Shown here one piece after another: positions 23,650 to 33,500 of a stretch of 63,375 nucleotides of DNA. Origin of the DNA: Lachnospiraceae bacterium (GTDB taxonomy: Bacteria; Bacillota; Clostridia; Lachnospirales; Lachnospiraceae); NCBI GenBank assembly GCA_029008875.1, contig JAQXJP010000011.1, positions 1 through 63,375 of the forward strand, given 5' to 3'. The translations under genes and the position numbers were made by a program. Under the pieces are notes generated by a model. That model was given only the letters and a program-made list of their open reading frames with translations. It was not told the DNA's origin and made no database searches. Position 1 is the stretch's first letter. The number at the start of each line of letters is the position of its first letter.

Positions 23650-24528
23650 ATGGCAAGTAATAAGAAAGCACCCGGGAAAAAGATAAAAAAAGGGACCGTC
23701 GGGAATGCCATGATGACCATTGGACCGATGGCACTATGGACAATCTTGTTTTTCGTTTTTCCATTTATCTACATTATCGTAGTGAGCTTCTGTAGCAGAG
23801 ATCAGTTTGGAAATATTGTTTACAGTTTTTCTTTAAATGCCTATGAAACTCTGACTCATGCTGTTTATCTACAGGTAATTGGGCGAACCATGAAAATGGC
23901 GGCGATTGTTACTGTTCTTGTCACACTGATTGCTTATCCGTATGCATATTTCACATCGAGGGCAAGCAAAAAAATACAGACAGTACTGATTATTGCAGTC
24001 ATGGTACCGTTTTGGATTAATTCATTACTTCGTATTTATGCAATCATGAACTTCACATCGAAATATGGATTAATCAATAACTTCCTGATGGGGCTGGGAA
24101 TTATCAAGGAACCGATACAGATGCTTTACACCACAGGGGCCGTTTATTTTGGACTCGTATATTCTTTGGTTCCCATGATGGTAATGCCGTTGTACTCGTG
24201 CCTGGAAAAAATTGATCCGGCGGTTTTGGAGGCCGGAAGAGATTTGGGATGTTCTTCCGCACAATTGTTTCGGAAGGTAATTTTTCCACTTTCCATTCCC
24301 GGAATTATGGGAGGGCTTGTGCTTGTGTTTGTACCGGCAATGTTCAACTTTTACATTGCAGATGCGCTCGGTGGAGGTAAGACAATCATCATCGGTAACA
24401 TGATTTCTTCCCAGTTTTCCACATCGAAAAACTGGCCGCTTGGAGCTGCATTATCGGTGGTAGTAATGATTATCAGTACAATCATTATTTTCATTAAGAA
24501 CAAAGTTGAGAAAGCGAGGACATACTGA
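23650..24528 (+). CDS. potB: PotB-type ABC transporter permease
   Basis: A 292-aa inner-membrane permease with six predicted membrane segments and the cytosolic EAA loop (LEAGRDLGCSSAQLFRKVIF). The N-terminus is basic (SNKKAPGKKIKKGT) before the first segment. A GACAAGGAGGTGTAGCTC site overlaps the end of the ATPase gene. Its stop codon overlaps the next permease start (TGATG). Together with the next gene it forms the channel of the importer. Confidence 0.9.
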   Translation: MASNKKAPGKKIKKGTVGNAMMTIGPMALWTILFFVFPFIYIIVVSFCSRDQFGNIVYSFSLNAYETLTHAVYLQVIGRTMKMAAIVTVLVTLIAYPYAYFTSRASKKIQTVLIIAVMVPFWINSLLRIYAIMNFTSKYGLINNFLMGLGIIKEPIQMLYTTGAVYFGLVYSLVPMMVMPLYSCLEKIDPAVLEAGRDLGCSSAQLFRKVIFPLSIPGIMGGLVLVFVPAMFNFYIADALGGGKTIIIGNMISSQFSTSKNWPLGAALSVVVMIISTIIIFIKNKVEKARTY

Positions 24529-25316
24529 TGAAGAAAAAATTGGGACCTGCTTCAATCTTTTACATTCTGTTATTTCTGGTATTACTGTATGCTCCGATTG
24601 TCATGATGATAGCTTACTCCTTCAATAATTCGGAACTGGACATGGGCTGGAGTGGTTTTACGCTCAAGTGGTACGAAAAATTGTTTGCGGCGGAGGATGC
24701 CAAAAAGGCTGTAATTAATTCCATCATTGTATCCTGCTCAAGCACAGCCATCTCAATTCTGCTGGGAGCGTTTGCGGCCATTGGTTTTCACAAATTTGAA
24801 TTCAAGGGAAAGGATATGTTAGATTCGTTCTTCTATATTCCGACAATTGTCCCCGCCATGTTGCTTGGTGTTTCGCTGTTATCACTTTTTGATATCATGC
24901 ACATCCCTCTCAGTAAGATTACCATTATCATTGCTCATGTAACCTTCTGTATGCCGGTGTGCTTCAACAATATTCGAGTCGCGTTGAATGGGTTCGACAA
25001 GTCCATGGAAGAAGCTGCACAGGATCTGGGGTGTAATGAATTCCAGGTAATTACGAAAGTGCTTCTTCCGAATTTAGTTCCGGCGATGCTGTCAGGAGGA
25101 CTATTGGCATTTACTTTCTCTTTGGAGGATGTACTTACCACCTTCTTTGTGGCAGGACCAAAGGACACCACCTTGTCCATGTACATATTCGGACAAATGA
25201 AGTCGGGAATGACACCGACGATCAATGCATTGAGCACATTACTCATTATTGTGACAGTTACACTTGGTGTGATTATGCAAATACTTCAGAATCGCTCTGC
25301 ATCGAAAGCAAAATAA
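24528..25316 (+). CDS. potC: PotC-type ABC transporter permease
   Basis: A 262-aa permease with six membrane segments. The EAA loop reads MEEAAQDLGCNEFQVITKVL. The starting MKKKLGPASIFYILLFLVLLY matches PotC-type proteins. It is translationally coupled to the preceding permease by a one-base overlap. The strings YSFNNSE near residue 30 and SLEDVLTTFFVAGP are typical of the family. Confidence 0.9.
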   Translation: MKKKLGPASIFYILLFLVLLYAPIVMMIAYSFNNSELDMGWSGFTLKWYEKLFAAEDAKKAVINSIIVSCSSTAISILLGAFAAIGFHKFEFKGKDMLDSFFYIPTIVPAMLLGVSLLSLFDIMHIPLSKITIIIAHVTFCMPVCFNNIRVALNGFDKSMEEAAQDLGCNEFQVITKVLLPNLVPAMLSGGLLAFTFSLEDVLTTFFVAGPKDTTLSMYIFGQMKSGMTPTINALSTLLIIVTVTLGVIMQILQNRSASKAK

Positions 25317-25320
25317 TGCT

Positions 25321-25344
25321 TTAAAAACCAATAACGGTTTTTAA
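25321..25344 (+). terminator. Intra-operon hairpin before the binding-protein gene
   Basis: TTAAAAACC (25321-25329) pairs perfectly with GGTTTTTAA (25336-25344) across a 6-nt loop. There is no long T-run. It is likely an RNA-stability or processing element that sets the level of the binding protein. Confidence 0.55.
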
Positions 25345-25374
25345 GATAGATATTCAAGAAAGAGAGGAAACACT

Positions 25375-26487
25375 ATGAAAAAGAAAATTGTATCCAAAAT
25401 TATGGCTATGGGTTTAGCCGCATCAATGGTGCTTGCAATGTCAGCCTGCGGAAGTAGTACAAGTTCAGACACAGAGTCAGCTGGCGCTTCTTCCTCATCA
25501 AGTGCTGGTGAAATCAATCTTCTTGCTTGGTCAGGAATTGATGATGAAGCAATTCAAAAACTGGAGGAAATGACGGGATATACCATCAACTATACACAGT
25601 TTTCATCATTGGAAGAGATGGAGACGAAGGTAATGTCGAATTCAACACAATACGATGTTGCAATGTGTTCCGATTATGTCATTGAAGCATTGAATCAGCA
25701 GGGAATGCTGGAGGAGCTTGATACCTCCAAAATAGAGAATTACCAGTACCTTGGGGAGCAGTACTTAAGCCCAAGCTATGATCCGGACAATACCTTATCC
25801 GTTCCGTATTCCGGTGGTGGAATCGGTATTCTTGTAAACCGCGATGAGGTGAGCACAGAAATTAAAGGCTATGCGGATTTGTGGAATCCGGAGTTGGAGG
25901 GCCAGATTGCCTTTACCGATGATGAGAGAATGGCGCTCTGCATTACCAACCTTGTAAATGGAAATGATTTCAATACTCAGGACGAGGCTGAGATTCGCGC
26001 TGCCGGAGAAAAGCTTACAGAACTCCTTCCAAACATTGCAGCATTTACTTATAACGACTATAAGATGATGCTTAATGGTGAGGCAAATGTTCTGGTAATT
26101 GCAACCGGTTCCGAGTACAAGGCTGCCAAGGAGATGGGAAATTGGGAGTTCATTATTCCGGAAGAAGGAATGCACATGTTCATCGATAGCTACGTTGTTC
26201 CAAAGGGAGCAAACATGGATGCTGCTTATGCATTTATCAACGCGGTTATCAGTGAAGAGTATCTGACCAGAAAAGGGGAGGATACCAACTGGGGCTATGG
26301 ATACTGCAATACGGTAGTTGAGCAGGATGCAATTAATGCCGGTATTTCCGAAGAACTTATGAGCATTGCTTATCCCGAGGTAGATCCCTCTACCACACAT
26401 TACATGGCTAACATCGGAGAAGCTTCTCTGATTTATGATGAGGTTTGGACCGAGCTAAAATTGTCCGCAGGAGACAAGATGGAATAA
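25375..26487 (+). CDS. potD: PotD-type substrate-binding lipoprotein
   Basis: A 370-aa extracellular lipoprotein. The signal peptide ends in the lipobox LAMSACGSS, then a Ser-rich linker (about residues 25-45). The mature part matches PotD-type proteins: INLLAWSGIDDEAIQKLEEM, YDVAMCSDYVIEAL, VPYSGGGIGILVNRDEV, LWNPELEGQIAFTDDERMAL, MHMFIDSYVVPKGA. The ligand-binding acidic and aromatic residues cannot be mapped without alignment, so polyamine against guanidine-like specificity stays open. The ATG at 25375 follows AAGAGAGGAAACACT. Confidence 0.9.
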   Translation: MKKKIVSKIMAMGLAASMVLAMSACGSSTSSDTESAGASSSSSAGEINLLAWSGIDDEAIQKLEEMTGYTINYTQFSSLEEMETKVMSNSTQYDVAMCSDYVIEALNQQGMLEELDTSKIENYQYLGEQYLSPSYDPDNTLSVPYSGGGIGILVNRDEVSTEIKGYADLWNPELEGQIAFTDDERMALCITNLVNGNDFNTQDEAEIRAAGEKLTELLPNIAAFTYNDYKMMLNGEANVLVIATGSEYKAAKEMGNWEFIIPEEGMHMFIDSYVVPKGANMDAAYAFINAVISEEYLTRKGEDTNWGYGYCNTVVEQDAINAGISEELMSIAYPEVDPSTTHYMANIGEASLIYDEVWTELKLSAGDKME

Positions 26488-26511
26488 AAAACAGGAAAGG
26501 AGGATGGGAAG

Positions 26512-27861
26512 ATGGAACGCAAACAGTTTTACATGCTGACGTTGAAAACAGTTATACCGCTGATGATGCAGTCCCTTCTCACCTCCAGTGTTAATTTCAT
26601 AGATCAGATCATGGTGGGAAAGCTGGGGGTATCTGAAATCGCAGCAGTCGGTGTCGCCAACAAGATATACTCTCTTTTCTACCTGGTCCTCTATGGAACC
26701 TGCTGTGCGCTTGTTATGTTTGTGTCACAGTATTGGGGAAAAAAGGATGTTGAGGGTGTTAGGAAGGTTACGGGAATGACCTGTTCCATAACGGTTTCAC
26801 TTGGAGTCCTCGTGACAATCGCAACATCTCTTTTTCCAAGGTTCTGTCTTTCGCTTTTCACGGAAGATCCGGCGGTTATCGAGGCGGGAATTGGATACTT
26901 GAGAGCGATTTCCGCGTCTTACCTGCTATTGAGTTTTATCTACCCAATCAACTATCTGCTCCGTGGTCAGACAAGAGTAAAAATTGTGCTTGTCACAGCG
27001 ATCGGCTCCGTGTTCATGAATGTTTTTGCAAACTACGCATTTATCTTTGGACACTTTGGAATGCCGAAGCTTGATGTAGTGGGGGCCGCAATCGGGACCG
27101 TTGCAACAAGAACTGTGGAATTGACAATTCTTGTCGTCTACCTGATTGCAAGCCACAACGAGGTAATCCTAAATCTAAAAGGATTATTCCATTTCAAGGT
27201 ACATGAATTTGCGGTATTCCTTAAGAAAGCGGTTCCTCTTGCCATGAATGAGTTTATGTGGGGTGTTGGTACCTCCATATATCTTGTGGTGTATGGACAC
27301 ATGGGAACAGAGGAACTTGCAGCTATGAGCATTATGAGTACTCTGCAGACTATGGTACAAACCTTTGGCTTATCGCTATCAAGTTCGGCAGCAGTAATTG
27401 TTGGAAATGAAATTGGCAAGGGGGATAAAGATAGCGTATTTATTTGCGGAAGAAGGTTTCACTGTTTGGCTGTTGGAATGGGAGTTGTTGTTGGGACTGT
27501 ATTATTTTCAATTATTCAACCGATTGTGGCAGCTTACTCCATTGCAGGAACAAGAACCGGAGTGCTCCTCGCACAATGTTTGACCATTATGTGCTGTTAC
27601 TTACCGTTCAGCTGTTACAATTCCATGAATACGGAAGGGCTGTTTCGAAGCGGTGGAGACATTAAGTATGTACTGATTATGGACACCGGTAGTATTTGGC
27701 TGATTGGCATGCCACTGACTGCACTGTTTGGCTATTTGCTGGGCTTACCGCTTCAGATTACATTTCTTGCTTATGTCGCGGTAGAAATATATAAGCTTGT
27801 GATAGGGACCCTGCGTTACCGCAGCGGAAGATGGCTCCATCAGTTGAGCTTGGAAGGCTAG
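26512..27861 (+). CDS. MATE-family efflux transporter
   Basis: A 449-aa membrane protein with 12 predicted segments and two homologous halves. The first half has PLMMQSLLTSSVNFIDQIMVG and the second PLAMNEFMWGVGTSIYLVVYG, which is the usual MATE duplication. Such proteins exchange Na+ or H+ for organic cations. Its position between an importer and the catabolic genes suggests export of excess substrate or of an amine by-product. An AAAGGAGGATGGGAAG site precedes the ATG at 26512. Confidence 0.9.
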   Translation: MERKQFYMLTLKTVIPLMMQSLLTSSVNFIDQIMVGKLGVSEIAAVGVANKIYSLFYLVLYGTCCALVMFVSQYWGKKDVEGVRKVTGMTCSITVSLGVLVTIATSLFPRFCLSLFTEDPAVIEAGIGYLRAISASYLLLSFIYPINYLLRGQTRVKIVLVTAIGSVFMNVFANYAFIFGHFGMPKLDVVGAAIGTVATRTVELTILVVYLIASHNEVILNLKGLFHFKVHEFAVFLKKAVPLAMNEFMWGVGTSIYLVVYGHMGTEELAAMSIMSTLQTMVQTFGLSLSSSAAVIVGNEIGKGDKDSVFICGRRFHCLAVGMGVVVGTVLFSIIQPIVAAYSIAGTRTGVLLAQCLTIMCCYLPFSCYNSMNTEGLFRSGGDIKYVLIMDTGSIWLIGMPLTALFGYLLGLPLQITFLAYVAVEIYKLVIGTLRYRSGRWLHQLSLEG

Positions 27862-27889
27862 ATCATTTTAGGAAAGGATGGATAAAAAT

Positions 27890-28468
27890 ATGAAAATACC
27901 AGAAAAGAGTGCATTGCTTGTAATCGATCTTCAAGATGGGGATTTCAAGGATGGAATGGATGATGGGATTCCAATCATGGAGGGCGCAACTACATATCAG
28001 AATGCCCCGAAGATTATCAAATTTTTCCGAGATCATAAAATTCCGGTTATTCAGATAAAGGAAGCACATCGGGCGGATATGGTGGATTTTGGAAGAGAGC
28101 TGGATGGCACGGAAGGGGTACATTGCCTTGAGGGAACGAAGGCTGTGGACTACAATCCGCTGACAAAGCCGGAAGGAAATGATTACCTTATTACCAAGCG
28201 GCGCTACAGTGCATTTATGGGAACCGATCTCGATATTTTGCTCCAATGCTTGAAGGTGGATACTCTTTTCCTGATTGGAGGACTTACGGATGTATGTGTT
28301 CACTTTACGGCGGTTGATGCGCATCAGAGCAATTACCATTTTTATGTGGTAACGGATGCGGTGACCGGCTCGTCAAGAAGAGCACATGACTTTGCACTTT
28401 TGAATATGAAATATTTACAGAGAGAATCCAATATTACAACTCAAGATGTTCTTGAAGCAGAAGTGTAG
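27890..28468 (+). CDS. Isochorismatase-family cysteine hydrolase (first copy)
   Basis: A 192-aa cytosolic hydrolase with the family triad: Asp in LVIDLQDGDF, Lys in ITKRRYSAFMGTDL and Cys in GGLTDVCVHFTAVDA. The cis-peptide GG precedes the cysteine loop. It starts MKIPEKSALLV, like its neighbour, so I chose the ATG at 27890 over 27878, which abuts the AGGAAAGG site. Relatives hydrolyse C-N bonds in biuret, ureidoacrylate, nicotinamide and N-carbamoyl compounds. In this operon an amide-hydrolysing role that yields allophanate, ammonia or a carbamoyl product is plausible. Confidence 0.88.
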   Translation: MKIPEKSALLVIDLQDGDFKDGMDDGIPIMEGATTYQNAPKIIKFFRDHKIPVIQIKEAHRADMVDFGRELDGTEGVHCLEGTKAVDYNPLTKPEGNDYLITKRRYSAFMGTDLDILLQCLKVDTLFLIGGLTDVCVHFTAVDAHQSNYHFYVVTDAVTGSSRRAHDFALLNMKYLQRESNITTQDVLEAEV

Positions 28469-28493
28469 ATACTAATTCTAGGAGGATGGAAGG

Positions 28494-29066
28494 ATGAAAA
28501 TACCAGAGCATAGCGCACTACTTCTTGTAGATGTGCAGGATTCCAGGCAGCATATGGCTGTATATGATGGAGAAGAGCAACAGAATCGTATCAAATACTA
28601 TCATGAGAATATTGTGAAAACAGTTGAATTTTTTAGACAGAAGAAGGATTTTCCGATTGTTCACATTATTGAACTTCACAGGGATGACTTGTCTGATTTC
28701 GGAAGAGAACTGGATGGCGCGGAGCATGTACACTGTCTGGAGAAAGATTCCTTCTTTTGGGAAGGGGCTGCTCCGATTGAGGGAGAATATACTGTTCCAA
28801 AGCGTCGTTACAGCGCCTTTTTTGCGACGGATTTGGAGCTTCTCCTCAGGGGAAAAGGTGTGGAGCATTTATTTATTTGCGGCGGCATGACAGATATATG
28901 CGTCCACTTCACAGCGGTGGATGCGCATCAGAGAAACTATCATATTCATGTGTTGCGGGAGGCCTGTCATACACATAGTCCGCTGGATGTGGCAGAGGCA
29001 GCATTTGAGAATATGGAATATTTTCAGACTGGTGCAGTGATGAGTGTGGACGATTTAGAGTGGTAA
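28494..29066 (+). CDS. Isochorismatase-family cysteine hydrolase (second copy)
   Basis: A 190-aa paralogue of the gene before it. It shares MKIPEHSALLLVDVQD, the lysine in VPKRRYSAFFATDL and the nucleophile in GGMTDICVHFTAVDA. The regions between the motifs differ clearly, so the two may form a heteromer or act on different substrates. An AGGAGGATGGAAGG site precedes the ATG. The duplication is old, not recent, because the DNA sequences differ throughout. Confidence 0.88.
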   Translation: MKIPEHSALLLVDVQDSRQHMAVYDGEEQQNRIKYYHENIVKTVEFFRQKKDFPIVHIIELHRDDLSDFGRELDGAEHVHCLEKDSFFWEGAAPIEGEYTVPKRRYSAFFATDLELLLRGKGVEHLFICGGMTDICVHFTAVDAHQRNYHIHVLREACHTHSPLDVAEAAFENMEYFQTGAVMSVDDLEW

Positions 29067-29089
29067 TTACAACAGAAAGGGGAAAAACT

Positions 29090-29809
29090 ATGAAGAAAAT
29101 ATTTACAAAGGAATTCAGACCCGGAGAAAAATGGTCCGGATGCATTGGAAAAGGCAAGTACATTCACTTCAAGGCTTTGGGAGACAACGCAAACGTATCC
29201 ATTCTTCTCTATAATATGAGGGATACCTCTGAACGCTACAATATGCCGGACACAACCAAGGCGCAGTATACCTATCATCTGACCGAGGGAAATGTACTAA
29301 TGAGCGATAACGGCCGCGTGCTGGCATCCATCGTTCAGGATTCCACCGGATGGAATGACACCATCTCCGGCCATAGCACAAGAACTATGACGGATGAAAA
29401 ATATGGAGTAACTTCTTACCAGTGCGAAGGAAATGAATACTACCGCTGTGGAGAAGAAAACTTTAAAGTGGAACTGGTTCGAAACGGGATGTCCAGAAGA
29501 GACCTGGTTCCTTGTGTGAATTTATTTTCCAAGGTGTACGTGGACGAGGACGGAAGCATGAATTATGATCCGGATAATTGCAAGTATGGGGATACCGTTA
29601 CACTTCGCACCGAAATGGATATTATCTTTGTAGTTTCCAATACCCCGAATCCACTGGATCCTTCTACCGAGTATCCTTCTGTTCCGGTAACCATGGAAGT
29701 CTATGATGCGCCGGAAGTGGACTTGCTGGATAAATGTGTACAGCACAGAACCGAGAACTACCGGGCATTTGAAAACACTTGGGATTACAACAATCTGCTT
29801 GGAATTTAG
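29090..29809 (+). CDS. DUF1989 protein, probable carboxyguanidine deiminase subunit
   Basis: A 239-aa member of the DUF1989 / urea-carboxylase-associated family. In characterised systems two DUF1989 proteins (CgdA and CgdB) together convert carboxyguanidine to allophanate. Recognisable parts are FRPGEKWSGCIGKGKYIHF, RVLASIVQDSTGWNDTISGH and VSNTPNPLDPSTEYPSVPV. The last segment lacks the paired cysteines of the neighbour's equivalent (NCPQLNNPCN), so this copy may be non-catalytic. The ATG at 29090 follows GAAAGGGGAAAAACT. The gene is assigned from family and context; deiminase activity is inferred. Confidence 0.82.
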   Translation: MKKIFTKEFRPGEKWSGCIGKGKYIHFKALGDNANVSILLYNMRDTSERYNMPDTTKAQYTYHLTEGNVLMSDNGRVLASIVQDSTGWNDTISGHSTRTMTDEKYGVTSYQCEGNEYYRCGEENFKVELVRNGMSRRDLVPCVNLFSKVYVDEDGSMNYDPDNCKYGDTVTLRTEMDIIFVVSNTPNPLDPSTEYPSVPVTMEVYDAPEVDLLDKCVQHRTENYRAFENTWDYNNLLGI

Positions 29810-29828
29810 AGATAGGGGGATAAAGCGT

Positions 29829-30476
29829 ATGTATGGATTTATAGAAAAAGAAAGTGATAAAAAAATCGAAGATGCAGTATATGACGAAGTGGTAAATGCG
29901 GGGCTTGGCTGGATGCATGAATTGAAGGCCGGACAGACCTTCCGTATTTTGGACCTGGAAGGAAATCAGGCAGTAGATACCACTTTCTATGATTTGGATA
30001 ACCCAGAGGATCATTATGGGGCAATTGCAACCATCGTTGCACAGAAGAATATCTACCTGACCACAGGGAGTATTCTTCGGGCGGAGTCAGGCAAGCCGTT
30101 GCTTGAGATTACCGCAGATCTGACAGGTAGACATGATACCCTTGGAGGAGCATGTTCTTCACAATCCAACACAGTTCGTTACGCAAGAGAAAAAAGATAT
30201 ATGCACAACTGCCGTGACAGTTTCATGTTACAGCTGGCAGACTCTGATTCCGGAATTATGAAGAGAGATCTGGCACCAAACATTAACTTTTTTATGAATG
30301 TTCCGCTTACAAAAGAGGGCGGCTATAAGTTTGATGACGGAGTGTCTGCACCGGGAAAGTATGTGGAGATGAGAGCAATTTCGGATGTGATGATTTTGAT
30401 CAGCAATTGTCCACAGCTCAACAACCCATGTAATGCATACAATCCAACACCGGTAAGATTGTTGATTTGGGATTAA
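29829..30476 (+). CDS. DUF1989 protein, probable carboxyguanidine deiminase subunit
   Basis: A 215-aa DUF1989 protein with the conserved features of the family: GQTFRILDLEGNQAVDTTFY, a CSSQSNTVRY segment, HNCRDSF, and a C-terminal SNCPQLNNPCNAYNPTPV with two cysteines likely to bind a metal. It keeps ligands that its paralogue has lost, so the two probably pair, one catalytic and one supporting. The ATG at 29829 follows AGATAGGGGGATAAAGCGT. The biotin carboxylase gene begins 24 bases downstream. Confidence 0.85.
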   Translation: MYGFIEKESDKKIEDAVYDEVVNAGLGWMHELKAGQTFRILDLEGNQAVDTTFYDLDNPEDHYGAIATIVAQKNIYLTTGSILRAESGKPLLEITADLTGRHDTLGGACSSQSNTVRYAREKRYMHNCRDSFMLQLADSDSGIMKRDLAPNINFFMNVPLTKEGGYKFDDGVSAPGKYVEMRAISDVMILISNCPQLNNPCNAYNPTPVRLLIWD

Positions 30477-30500
30477 TTGTGAAATAAGAAGGTGATACAT

Positions 30501-33500
30501 ATGTTCCGCAAAGTCTTAATTGCTAATCGAGGAGCGATTGCTGTTCGCATTGAGCGAACATTAGCAAAAATGAATATAGGGAGCGTTGCTGTATACTCCA
30601 AAGCAGACCGGGATTCGCTTCACGTTGCAAACGCTGATGAGGCGGTTTTTCTGGGAGATGGAAATGCAAAGGAAACCTATCTGGATGAAGAAAAGATTAT
30701 CGAGGCATGCTTGAAAACCGGGGCAGATGCAGTGCATCCGGGCTATGGATTTTTAAGTGAAAATACGGACTTTGCGGAAAAATGTTCCAGGAAGGGCATC
30801 ACCTTCATCGGACCGACAGCAGAGCAGATTAAGCTGTTCGGATTGAAAGTGTCCGCAAGAGAAATCGCACAAAAAGCGGGGGTTCCGTTACTTCCCGGCA
30901 CCGGACTTTTGGCGGGTAAAAGGGAAGCGTTGCAGAAAGCGGAGCAGATTGGTTATCCGGTCATGCTGAAATCCACCGCCGGCGGGGGCGGAATCGGAAT
31001 ACGTATTTGTGAGAGTGCGGAAGAACTGGAAGCAGCGTATGACAATGTGGTGTATCTTGCAGAGGCAAATTTCAACGATGGCGGAGTATTTCTGGAAAAA
31101 TATGTGAGAAAAGCTCGCCATATTGAGGTACAGATATTCGGAAATCAGTACGGAGAAGTTACTGCAATCGGAGAACGAGACTGCTCGGTACAGCGGAGAA
31201 ACCAAAAGGTGGTGGAGGAATCACCGGCACCCAATATCTCCGATAAAACAAGACAAAAAATGTACGAGGCTGCAGAAAACCTTGCGAAGGAAGCCGGTTA
31301 CCGCAATGCGGGAACGGTGGAGTTTTTGTATGACGAAAGCAGCGAAGGTTTTTATTTTCTTGAGGTTAATACCAGACTTCAGGTGGAGCATGGCATCACG
31401 GAGGAAGTCATGGGTGTGGACCTGGTGGAATGGATGGTGAAAGAAGCTTGCGGAGAACTGCGCGACTTAAAGGAAAAAGTCAGTGAACCGAAGGGACACG
31501 CCATCGAATGCCGCGTATACGCAGAGGACTGTCTGAATCAATTCCGACCATCTTGCGGGAAAATTGATGATGTAGAGTTTTCCCCGGAAGCCCGTGTTGA
31601 AACTTGGGTTCGAAAAAATATAGAAATTACAGCATTGTACGATCCCATGCTGGCAAAACTGATTGTGCATGGGGAAGATAGAGAAGAAGCAGTTGCCAAG
31701 ATGATTCGCGTGCTGGAGGATTCCAGACTGTACGGTGTAACCAGCAACATGCAGTATCTACATGCCCTGCTCCATACCACGGAATACCAAAAAGGCCGAC
31801 TTTTTACCAAGATGTTGGAGGATTTTCATCCGGAAGAGCATGCTTTGGAAGTTTTGGACGGAGGGGTGCTCACAACTGTGCAGGATACACCCGGTATGAT
31901 TGGATACTGGACAGTGGGTGTGCCACCTTGCGGAGCCATGGATGACTACCACTTTAAATTGGGAAACCGACTTCTGGAGAATGAGGAAGGGGCACCGGGG
32001 CTTGAAATGACCCTGCGAGGCGGATCCTATAAATTTAGGACAAAGACTTCGTTTTGTATTACCGGCGCGGATATGAATGCAAAGCTGGATGGCAACACGA
32101 TTCCAATGAATACTGTGATTACGGCAAACGCAGGACAGGTACTCTCTCTGGCCATGTGCAAGCAGGGAATGCGGACATATCTCACGGTTAAGGGAGGCAT
32201 CTGTGTTCCGCGCATCATGGGCTCAGCGTCTACCTTTGTTGATGGAAAGTTTGGCGGTCATAATGGGCGGGCACTTCGCACAGGTGACGTGTTGCAACTA
32301 TCCGGAGAGCTTCTTGCAGAGGAGAACTCCTTTGCGCAAGAAAAATTACCGAAAATTACGAATAATTGGACAATTGGTGTGATACCGGGGCCACAGCCTA
32401 CCTATGAGTATCTGAAGAAGGAGTATTTTGATACACTGACAACTCATGAATATACTGTAAACTTTAACTCTGCTCGAACGGGAATTCGTCTGAACGGGCC
32501 GATTCCCCCATGGGTTCGTGAAGACGGTGGGGAGGCAGGTCTCCACCCTTCAAATATTCACGATAATGCCTACGCAGTGGGAACCTTGGATTTGACCGGA
32601 GATCAGTCCATTTTGTTGGGACCGGACGGACCGAGTCTCGGAGGTTTTGTGTGTCCGGTGACAACCGCCAAGGGAGAGTTGTGGAAACTGGGCCAATTAC
32701 ATCCTGGCGATAAGGTACATTTTGCGCTGATATCTCTAGAGCAGGCAAAGAAAATACGGTTGAGCAATGAAGTGACAGAGCCGGTGAATGAGAAATTGGA
32801 TGCGCCGTATGCGGTTATTACAACGGGCAAAGCAGGCGGAGTAGAGTATGCGATTCGGTTGAGCGGTGAAGAAAATATACTGATTGAATTCGGTAAAATG
32901 GAGCTTGATATCAGTCTTCGCTTCCGCGTACAGGTTTTGATGCAGGAGTTGGAAAAGACAGATCTACCCATTATTGACATGACGCCGGGTATTCGATCAC
33001 TTCAGGTACATTTTTCGGTAGAGAAGATCGACGCAAGGGAAATGGCTGAAGCGGTCCGGGAAATTAATGATCGATTGCCGAATATCGAAGAAATTACCGT
33101 GAAGTCTAGAATTCTTCACCTTCCGTTATCCTGGGATGATCCCCAGACACAGCTTGCGGCAAGGCGCTATCAGCAGACGGTTCGTCCCAATGCACCATGG
33201 TGCCCCAGCAACCCGGAGTTCATCCGGAGAATTAACGGTCTGGATACGTTAGAGGATGTAAAACGTATTGTGTTTGATGCCAATTATCTGGTTCTGGGCC
33301 TTGGGGATGTATATTTGGGGGCTCCGGTGGCAACACCTGTGGATCCCAGACATCGTATGGTAACTACAAAATACAATCCGGCAAGACCATGGACGCCCGA
33401 GAATGCAGTGGGAATCGGAGGCGCGTACCTCTGTGTATACGGAATGGAGGGGCCCGGAGGATACCAATTTGTGGGGCGTACCATCCAAATGTGGAATCCG

